A stretch of DNA of 64,000 nucleotides, from the NCBI RefSeq assembly GCF_000328705.1, contig NC_019673.1, forward strand, positions 1,116,001 to 1,180,000, given 5' to 3'. Every line of letters starts with the position of its first letter. Position 1 is the stretch's first letter. Below are positions 50,436 to 62,600 of this stretch, in pieces. The DNA comes from Saccharothrix espanaensis DSM 44229. GTDB taxonomy: Bacteria > Actinomycetota > Actinomycetes > Mycobacteriales > Pseudonocardiaceae. Under the pieces are notes generated by a model. That model searched no databases and was not told the DNA's origin. It saw only the letters and a list, made by a program, of their open reading frames with translations. A program made the position numbers and the translations under genes.

Positions 50436-50454
50436 GAAGGGGAGCCTAACCTAA
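50436..50454 (-). promoter_or_regulatory. DtxR/IdeR-type iron box at the siderophore operon start
   Basis: On the minus strand TTAGGTTAGGCTCCCCTTC directly precedes the ATG. It matches 15 of 19 positions of the palindromic IdeR/DtxR consensus TTAGGTTAGGCTAACCTAA, with a perfect left half. Iron-bound repressor here would block transcription. TAGGCT, 7 bases before the ATG, could be the -10 element of a leaderless transcript. Confidence 0.8.
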
Positions 50455-53105
<2,651 letters not shown>

Positions 53106-53154
53106 CGGGTGCGTTGACGTCCAATTTCTATTAATTGAACAATGATCGCGGCGT

Positions 53155-53188
53155 GATTCACGGAACTTTTTCCGGCAATTCGTGAATC
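53155..53188. promoter_or_regulatory. Inverted repeat upstream of the AfsR-like gene
   Basis: GATTCACG (53155-53162) and CGTGAATC (53181-53188) form a perfect 8-bp inverted repeat in an unusually AT-rich stretch, 10 bases before the regulator start. It could be an autoregulatory operator or a hairpin ending the geoA transcript. Confidence 0.5.
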
Positions 53189-53198
53189 CGGTGGCATC

Positions 53199-56131
53199 AT
53201 GGCGATCGTGACCGAGGGGCGGGTGCGGTACCGGTTGCTCGGACCGGTTACCGCACACCTCGACGGCCACCAGGTCCGGCTCGGCGGCCCCAAGCAGCGG
53301 TCCGTGCTGGCCGCCCTGCTGCTCAACGCCGGCCGGGTGGTCTCCGAGGAGCAGCTGATCGGGCTGGTCTGGGACGGCGAACCGCCCTCCAGCGCCCGCG
53401 GCCAGCTCCAGGTCCGCGTCTGGGAACTGCGCAAGCTGCTCGGCAAGGCGGCGATCGTCCGCCGCGCGCCCGGCTACCTGGTCGAGGTCCGCCCCGACCA
53501 GCTCGACCTGCTGGAGTTCGCCGACCACGTCACCGCCGCCCGCGCCGACCTGGCGCAGGGCCGCGCCGAGGCGGGCATCGCCACCCTGCGCGCGGCGCTG
53601 GCGCTCTGGGCGGGCCCGGTGCTCGGCGGCACCACCGACGCCCTGGTGGAACGCGAGGCCCGGCTGCTCGAAGAGCGCCGGATGGCCGCGCTGGAAGACC
53701 TGTTCGACGCCGAGCTGACCGCCGGCCGGCACGCCGAGGTCATCGGCGAACTGCGCCGCGCCGGCGAGGAGTACCCGTTCCGCGAACGCCTCCAGGCCGC
53801 GCTCCTGCTCGCCCTGCACCGCTCCGGCCGCACCTCCGAGGCGCTGGCCGCCTACGCCGGCACCCGGCAGCGGTTCGCCGACGAGCTGGGCATCGAACCC
53901 GGCCGCGCCCTGCAGGACCTGCACGTCCAGGTGTTGCGGGGCGACGACCCCGCACCGCCGGTCGACCCCGCGCCGCCGGTCACCCCCGCGCAGCTCCCGC
54001 ACGACGTGCGCGGCTTCACCGGCCGCACCGCCCAGCTCGCCCGGCTCGACACCGGCGACCTCTGGGTGATCACCGGCCCGCCGGGCGTCGGCAAGACGGC
54101 GCTCGCCGTGCGCTGGTCGCACCGGGCGCGGGGCCGCTTCCCGGACGGCCAGCTCTACCTCGACCTGCGCGGGTTCGACGCCGACCACGACCCGGTCGCG
54201 CCCGCCGCCGCGCTGGCCCAGCTCCTGCGCGCGCTCGGCGTCCGGCACCTGCCCGCCGCGGTGGACGAGCTGGCCGCGCTGTACCGGAGTTCGCTCGCCG
54301 ACCGGCGGGTCCTGGTGGTGCTGGACAACGCCCGCGACGGCGACCAGGTCCGGCCGCTGCTGCCGCCGGCGGGCACCGCGCTGGTCACCAGCCGGCACCG
54401 GCTCGGCGACCTGGTCGCGCAGACCGGCGCGGGCGCGCTGCCGCTGACCGTGCTGCCCGCCGAGGACTCCCGCGCCCTGCTGCGCGGCGCGCTCGGCGAC
54501 GTGGACGCGGCGGCCGTGGACGAGCTGGCCGCGCTGTGCGGCCACCTCCCGCTGGCGCGTGCGGAGTCGCCGCGGCCAACCTCGGCGGCGACCCGGCCCA
54601 CACCGTCGCCGACCTGACCGCCGAGCTGCGCCGAGGCCCGCTCGCCGGGCTCACCGTGGACGGGGCCGACGAGAGCCCGCTGACCCGGGCGTTCCAGGTG
54701 TCGCTCGACGCGCTGCCGGCCGCGCCGCGCCGGCTGTTCGCGCTGCTCGGGCTGGTCCCCGGGCCGGACTTCACGGCCCGCGGGTGCGCCGCGCTGCTGG
54801 GCGCGCCGGTGCCCGAGGCGGCCCGCCTGCTGCGCCGGCTGGCCGCCGCGCACCTGGTGGAGCAGCACGTGCCCGGCCGGTACCGGCAGCACGACCTGGT
54901 CCGCGACTTCGCCCGCGCGCAGCCCGCCGAGCCCGGCGCGTGGGACCGGCTGGTCGCGTTCCACCTGGCCGCGGTGGACGCCGTGGACGGGCACTTCAGC
55001 CGGCACCCGCTGCGGCTGCCCCGCGAGTCCGCACCGGCCTGCGTGGTCGGGTTCGCCGACTCGGCCGAGGCGGTGGCGTGGCTGGAGGCCGAGCAGGACA
55101 ACCTGACCGCCCTGCTGCGCCAGGCCGCCGTCCAGGGACCGCACCCGACGGCGTGGTACCTGGCCGACGCGATCCGCTCGGTGTTCCTGCACCGGGGGCT
55201 GCGCGCGGAGTGGTTGGCGGTCGCGGTCCCGGTGCTGGCGGCGGCGCGGGGCGTGCCCCGGGTCGAGGCGCTGATGTTGCAGAGCATCGGCGCGGCGTGC
55301 GTGCACCTGGGGCGGCGGCAGGAGGCCGTGCGGCACCTGGAGGCCGCGCTGGCGGCGCACCGCCGGTGCCGGTGGCCCGAGGGCGAGGCGGCGACGGTGA
55401 ACAGCCTGGGCATCGCGCTGCTGGCGTGCGGCCGGCTCGGCGACGCGGCCGACCTGTTCACCCGGGCGCTCGCGCTGGAGACGGCGAACGGGTCGCCGAC
55501 CGGCCGGATGATGGCGTTGAACAACCTCGGTTTCGTGCACCGGCAGCTGGGCGAGCTGGCCGAGGCCATCGGGCACCTCGACCTGGCGCTGGAGCTGAGC
55601 GCGCGGGAGCGGTCGAGCTGGGGCGAGGCGGTGGCGCGGGTCAACCTCGGTTACGTGCGCCGGCTGCTGGGCGACCCGGCGGGGGCTCGCGAGCACCTGC
55701 TGGCGGCGTGCGCACTGCACCGGGGCCTGGGAAACCGGTACGGCGAGGCGTCCGCGCTGGTCGGGCTGAGCGTGGTGCACGCCGACCTGGGCCAGCACGC
55801 GCAGGCGCGGGCGGACGCCGAGGCGGCGCTCGCGGTGGCCCGCCAGGAGGCGAACCGGGACACCGAGGTCGGCGCGCTGACCGCACTCGGCCGCGCGCTG
55901 GCGGCGTCGGGCTCGGTGGTCGACGCGGAGGCGCTGCACCGCCAGGCCGTCGAGATCGCCCGGCGGTGGGGCTCGCCGTGGCACGTGGCGGAGGCGTCGG
56001 CGGGGTTGTGCGTGACGTTGGGGTTGCGCGGGTTGCCGGAGGCGTCGGTGCTGGCGGCGGAGACGTTGGCGTTGGCGCGCGGCCATCGGATCGTGCTGGC
56101 CGACGAGGAGAGCCTGCTCGCCCTCGCCTGA
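53199..56131 (+). pseudogene. AfsR/SARP-type regulator gene disrupted by a frameshift
   Basis: Reading from ATG 53199: a SARP DNA-binding domain (LLGPVTAHLDGHQVRLGGPKQRSVLAALLLNAGRVVS), a BTAD domain (about 95-250), and an NB-ARC-type ATPase with Walker A GPPGVGKTAL. At CGHLPLA (54537-54557) the frame should continue into VAAANLGGDP, but that is encoded from 54566 in another frame; the first frame instead stops at 54617. The second frame runs to 56131 and encodes the rest of the ATPase and a TPR array (repeats of N-x-L-G-x-V/A). Thus two extra bases or one missing base lie between 54555 and 54566. Either a real mutation separates DNA-binding from sensory parts or it is a sequencing error. The intact protein would activate secondary metabolism. 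Confidence 0.85.
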
Positions 56132-56611
56132 GCCGGTGTGCCGGTCCGTCGCGTTGTGGGCGGCTCACGTCGTGCTGCGGCGCCTTTCCCGACTGCCGGT
56201 GTGGTGGGCGCCGATCCTGTCGCGCGGCAGATCGTCGGGCGCCGGGCGGTGGGGCTCGCCGTGGCACGTGGCGGAGGCGTCGGCGGGGTTGTGCGTGACG
56301 TTGGGGTTGCGCGGGTTGCCGGAGGCGTCGGTGCTGGCGGCGGAGACGTTGGCGTTGGCGCGCGGCCACCGGATCGTGCTGGCCGACGAGGAAAGCCTGC
56401 TCGCCCTCGCCTGAGCCCGCGCGTCTCCTGGCTGAGCCCGCGCGCCTTCGGCCGGATCCAGCCGACCGCCGGTGCACCTCTCGCTGCTCGTCCCTCCGCG
56501 CATCTTCGCACGTCAACGGCTCCCTTTCGGTCGTGGAAGCGGAACGGAACCGGCGTGGAAGCGGGCCCGCCTAGCGTCGCTGCGCTGCGCAAAGTCGACT
56601 GGGGGAGCGGT
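56132..56611. other. Gap of 480 bases holding the duplicated fragment
   Basis: Apart from the 173-bp gene fragment there is a short direct repeat CTGAGCCCGCGCG (near 56411 and 56433) and then non-coding sequence up to the ribosome site of the RHS gene. No other feature is supported. Confidence 0.5.
56245..56417 (+). pseudogene. Duplicated 3' end of the AfsR-like gene
   Basis: This 173-bp segment repeats 55962-56134, including the last 55 codons and the stop, with only a few base changes (for example GGCCATCGG to GGCCACCGG). It lies 110 bases downstream in direct orientation. It has no start context and no upstream domain, so it is a gene remnant left by tandem duplication or by deletion between repeats. 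Confidence 0.88.
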
Positions 56612-59600
56612 ATGTCGTCGCGGAAGCGGGATGTCGGGTTGCTCGGGCTGCTGTGGACGTCCACACCGGCCAAGCTGACGGCCCTGACGCTGGTCGTCGC
56701 GGTCACCGCGACGGCCGGGGGTGACGCGGTCAACGGCTGGGGCGGGTCGGCGGAGTACGCCGCCGACGCCATCACCCAACCCGGACCCGCCCAGCGGTGG
56801 GGCACCGCGCAGGCCGGCGGGCACCTCGAAGGCGAGCCGGCCAACCACACCGTGCCCACGTCGCTGCGCGGCCGGTACCCCAAGGTCGACTGGGACGTCC
56901 AGCCGCACAACACGGCGACCACCGAGGACCCGCCCGCCACCGGGACCACCGGCTACGAGCAGGGCAAGAGCACCGAGCGCCCGGAGGCCCGCAGCCGGTA
57001 CGAACGGGTCTACCGCAACCCCGACGGCACCGAGACCACCGAGTTCTCCGCCACCCCGGTCAACTACCGCGACGGCGACCGCTGGCAGCCGATCGACCCG
57101 AACCTGGTACCCACCGACCAGGGCTGGCACAACGCCGCCGACCAGGTCGACGTCCGGATCGCCGACCGCTCCGACGCGCCGGACCTGGCCACCCTGGTCG
57201 TGGACCAGGACCACCAGGTCTCCTACGGCCTCGCCGACGCCCGCCGCGCGGACGGCCGGGTCGACGGCAGCACGGTCACCTACCGCGACGTCCAGTCCAC
57301 TGTGGACGTGAAGCTGGAGTCCACGGCCGGTGGTGTCAAGGAGACCCTGGTCCTCAACACGCCCGGGTCGCCGACCAGCTTCGTGTTCCCGTTGACGCTC
57401 AAGGGCCTCACGCCCCGGATCGCCGACAACCAGGTGGTGCTCGCCGACGCGTCCGGCACGACCCGCGCGGTGATCCCGCCCGGCGACATGGTCGACGCCG
57501 ACAACAACCGCTCGACCGCCGTCACCTACCGGCTGATCACCCGCGACAACCGGCCCGCGCTCCAGGTCGACCTCGACCAGAACTGGCTGAAGAGCGCCAA
57601 GTTCCCGGTCGCCGTCGACCCGACCGTGCAGCTCCCGGTCGAGGGCGCGAACGCCGACAGCAGCATGTACGTGAACGGGTCGTCCTCCTCACCGGGCGGC
57701 ACCACGCTGCTGGTCGGCGACAACGCCGCGTCCTACCTGAAGTTCGGCGGCCTGGTCGACAAGCTGCGCCACCACACGATCTTCGGCGCGCAGCTCTGGC
57801 TGGTGAACTACGACTCCGACTCGTGCAAGCCGCGCGAGGTCCGGGTGCACCCGGTGACCGGCGGCTGGACCTCCGGCGGCTCCTACTCCTACCCCGGCCC
57901 GGCGGTCGGTGGCGAGCTGGCGTCCCGGTCGTTCGCGCACGGCCACATCGCGTTCGGCGACTCGTCCTCGAAGTGCCCGACCGCCGGCGAACTGGTGAAC
58001 CTCGGCACCGGCGGCCGCGACCTGGTGCAGAAGTGGGTCGACGGCACGCAGGCCAACGACGGCATCTCGCTGCGGGCCGGCGGTTCGCTGTCGGGCAAGA
58101 AGTTCACCGGCCCGGCCACCGCCAACCCGCCGAAGCTGTTCGTCACGCACAGCCCGTACAACGCGACCTACGCCCTGGCCGACCCGGTGCCCGACCCGCC
58201 GGTGCTGCAGAACCAGGACGGCAAGGTCAAGATCGCGGTCACCAACAAGAGCGCCGCGAACTGGGCCCCGGGCGACTACTACCTGGCCTACCGCGCCTAC
58301 AACGCCAAGACCGGCGCGTCGGTGACCCAGCAGCGGTCGGCGAACCTGCCGGGCACGGTCAACCGCAACGCCCGCGTCACGCTCGACGCGACGGTCAAGG
58401 CGTTGCCGCCGGGCAAGTACTTCCTCGACTTCACCATGGTCAAGACCGGCGGCCCGGTGTTCACCGACCACCAGGTGCCGCCCGGCCGGATCGTGCTGGA
58501 GGTCTTCGACATCCCGCCGGTGGTGCAGGAGCTGTACCCGCCCAACGGCTACCGCGCGCCCACCCTCACCCCGCAGCTCTGGGCGCGGGCGCTGGACATC
58601 GACGCGCCGCCGTCGGTCTCGATGCAGTTCAAGTTCGAGGTGTGCGAGCGCGACAAGGACGGCAAGCCGGTCAACTGCACCAACTCCGGCTACCAGGCCA
58701 AACCCGCGTGGACCGTGCCCGCCGGCACGCTGGCGTGGAGCAAGGCCTACGACTGGCGGGCCTACGTCAAGGACGCGAACAACGAGATCACCTCGCCCTA
58801 CTCGACCGTGCTGACCGCCGTGCCGCAGCCCGAGATCACCTCGCGCCTGGCGGGCGGCACGGCGGCCGACGAGGACCAGGACTTCGACCCGCAGTCGGGC
58901 AACTTCTCCACGGCGGCCGTCGACGCGTCGGTCACCACGGTCGGCCCGGAGCTGCGCCTGGTGCGCACCTACAACAGCCTCGACCCGCGCCGGGACGGCC
59001 TGTTCGGCGCGGGCTGGAGCACCCGGTACGACATGAAGCTGGTGCCGGACGACGACGGCTCCGGCAACGTCGTGATCACCTACCCGGACGGCCGCCAGGT
59101 CCGGTTCGGGCGCAACGCCAACGGCACGTACTCCGCGCCGTTCGGCCGCACGGCCCAGCTCACCGTCGACAGCGCCGCGTGGAAGCTGCTCGACACCGCG
59201 GGCACCACCTACCAGTTCTCGTTGAACGGCAGGCTGAACCGGATCACCGACAGCGCCAACCGCTCGGTCGTGCTGACCTACAACACGACCGACGGCAAGC
59301 TCGCCAAGGCCCAGGTGTCCAACAGCCAGACCAACACGGCGGGCCGGTTCCTCGCGTTCGGCTGGACCGGGAACCGCGTCACCAGCGTGAAGTCCGACCA
59401 GACGACGTGGACCTACACCTACACCGGCGACCTGCTGACCAAGGTGTGCGGCACCGGCTGCACCACCTACGAGCACAGCGCCGGCACGCACTACCGCAGC
59501 TCCGTGCTGGACTCGCGCCCCGAGTCGTACTGGCGGCTGGGCGAGCCGGACGGCACGGCCGCCGCCAGTGAGGTCGCGGTCAACCTCGGCAAGGACGCGG

Positions 59601-62600
59601 CCACCTACAAGAACATCACGCTCGGCACGGCCGGCGCGGTCACCGGCAACACGGCGGCGACCTTCAACGGCACCGGCTCCGCCGTCGAACTGCCCAAGGG
59701 CACCTTGAAGAAGAGCCGTGACGGTGCGGTCGAGCTGTGGTTCAAGGCGTCGGTCACGGGCGCGGGCGGCCCGTTGCTCGGCTACCAGGACAAGGCGCTC
59801 GGCAGCACGTCCACGACCGGCGTGCCGGTGCTCTACGTCGGCACGGACGGCAAGCTGCGCGGCCAGTTCGGCACCGGCAGCATCGCGCCCATCACCTCCG
59901 CCGCCGCCGTGAACGACGGCAAGTGGCACCACGTCGTGCTGTCGTCCATGGGGGACAAGCAGACCCTGTACCTGGACGGCGCGAAGGCCGGTGAGCTGGC
60001 CGGCAAGCCGATCGACCACTCGCTGCTGACGTTCAACCAGGTCGGCGCGGCCTACGCGACCGGCACGTGGCCCGCGTGGGGTGCCACGCCGCAGCGCCAC
60101 TTCGCGGGCGTGATCGACGAGGTGGCCTACTACACCGGTCCGGTCGGTCCGCAGAGCGCTTCCGCGCACCGCAACGCGAGCAACCAAGCCGACCAGCTCT
60201 CGAAGATCACCCTGCCGAGCGGGAAGACCGCGACGACGGTCGCCTACGACACCACCCTGGACCGGGTGCGCGAGTACACCGACGAGAACGGCGGCACGTG
60301 GAAGATCGGCCCGCCCGCGGTCTACGGCGGTGACGACGACCTGCGCGGCACGGTCGAGGTGCTGGACCCGGCGAACCGGCCCAGCCTCTACGAGTACGAC
60401 GCGATCGGCGGCTGGCTGCTGCGGCTCGGCCGGCCGCTCGGCCTGGAGGCCCGCCCCGAGGACCGGCCCGGCCCGCCGACGACCACCCCGGTCCCGCCGA
60501 CCGAGACGTGCGGCAGGCCGGACCCGAACGACCCGGCGTTCTGCACCACGATCCCCGGCAACTCCGGCGGCCCGGTGTTCGTCCGCTACAACACCGAGGG
60601 CATGAGCATCCGGTCGTACTCCTACGACGACAACGGCCAGCTCACGACCGTGACCGACGAGAACGGCGACACCGTCGGCCTGACCTACGACAGCCGGGGC
60701 AACATCGCGTCCCGCAGGACGTGCCGCGCGGCGAACGACTGCCAGACCTCGTACGAGACCTACCCGACGACCGTCACCAGCGAGTTCGACCCGCGCAACT
60801 TCCTGCCCGCGGAGTCGCGCGACGGCCGTTCGGCCAACGCCACCGACACCACCTACCGCACGACCTACAGCTACCACCCGACCGGCCAGCTCGCGCAGGA
60901 AACCGGCCCGGACGGCAGTTTCGTCAAGCACACCTACACCACGGGCGCGGAAGCGGCGGTCAACGGCGGCAACCCGCCCGCCGCCCTGCTTGCGTCCACT
61001 GTGGACGCTCGCGGCAAGACGACCCGGTTCGCCTACTACGCCAACGGCGACCTGGCACGGATCACCGGGCCGAGCGGGCTGGTCACCGAGTACGGCTACG
61101 ACAACGTCGGCCGCCGCACGTCGGCCAAGCAGATCTCGGACACCTTCCCCCACGGCGTCGTCACCACCTACACCTACGACGCCATGTCACGGCCCGCGAC
61201 CGAGACCGGCCCGGTCACCACGGACGCCGTGACCGGCCGCAAGCACCAGAAGCGCAGCACGACCACCTACGACGCGGACGGCAACGCCACCCAGGTCGAA
61301 GTGGTCGACGTGCAGGGCAACGACCCGCCGCGCACCACCAAGTACGAGTACGACTCGCACAACCGGATGGTCCGCGTGACCGACGCCGAGGGCGGTGAAC
61401 GGTCCTACGAGTACGACGTGTTCGGCCTGCGGACCTCGGACACCGACCCGAACGGCAACCGGGTCGACTACGCCTACACCTCCCGCAACGACATCGCCGA
61501 GGTGCGGATCCGGGACTGGCGCAGCGACCCGGCGGGCGCGCCCGCGACCGACGGCACCCTGCTCCTCCGGTCGCTGTCCTACGACTTCGCCGGCCGCCTG
61601 GCGAGCGAGACCGACGCCATGGGCCGGCGCACCGAGTTCCAGTACTGGGGCGACGGGTCGTTGCGCCGCAAGGTGCTCAAGGACTTCCACAACCCGGACG
61701 GCAGCAAGCGCGACTTCGTGCTGGAGGAGAACACCTACGACGGCGCGGGCAACCTGGTCCGCAGGGCGACCGGCAACGGCAAGTCCGTCACCGAGCACAC
61801 GATCGACCGGTCCGGCCGCGTCGCCACCGCGACCGTCGACCCGGCCGGGCTCAAGCGCTACACGACGTTCTCCTACGACGGCAACGACAACGTGACCCGG
61901 ACCGTCACCACCGGCAACCCGTCGAACGTGCCGTGGGCGGTGTCCGCGACGCCGGAGACCGTCGACTACCGGTACGACGACGCCGGGAACGTGGTGGAGG
62001 AGTCCGTCACCGACGGGGCCACCACCCGCACCACGACGTTCGGCTACGACCAGCGCGGCCACCAGACCTGGGTCGAGGACCCGCGCCAGAACACCACGAC
62101 CTACACGTTCGACGAACTGGGCCGGCAGGTCACCGAGTCCGGCGCGGCGGTGTCGGTGGAGCGCGACGGCGGCCCGGCGAGCACGGCGATCCCGACCGTG
62201 AAGACCGGTTACAGCACGTACGACGAGGTCGCGGCGGTCGCCGACGAACTCGGCAACACCACGACGAACACCTACGACAAGCTGGGCCGGCTGACCGTCA
62301 CCGCCGATCCGGGCTACACCCCGCCGGGGTCGACGCAGGCGATCACCGCGACCCTGCGCGCGTCCTACGACGGCAACGGCAACGTCACCGAACTGGTCGA
62401 CGCCCGGAACAACGCCACCCGGTTCACCTACGACCAGTTGGACCGCCCGGTGGTCAAGGACCTCCCGGCGCACAGCGGTCGCGCGCTGTGGCGCTACGCC
62501 TACAGCAGGTCCGGGCGGCTGCTCTCGGAGACCGCGCCGACCGGCGCGCGGGTCGAGACGACCTACGACGACCTGGACCGGCCGATCACCGGCACCGAGT

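Noticed and set aside
56136..56414. 92-codon gene after the AfsR-like gene
   Set aside because: Most of it is a 173-bp copy of the preceding gene end, and it lacks any complete domain.
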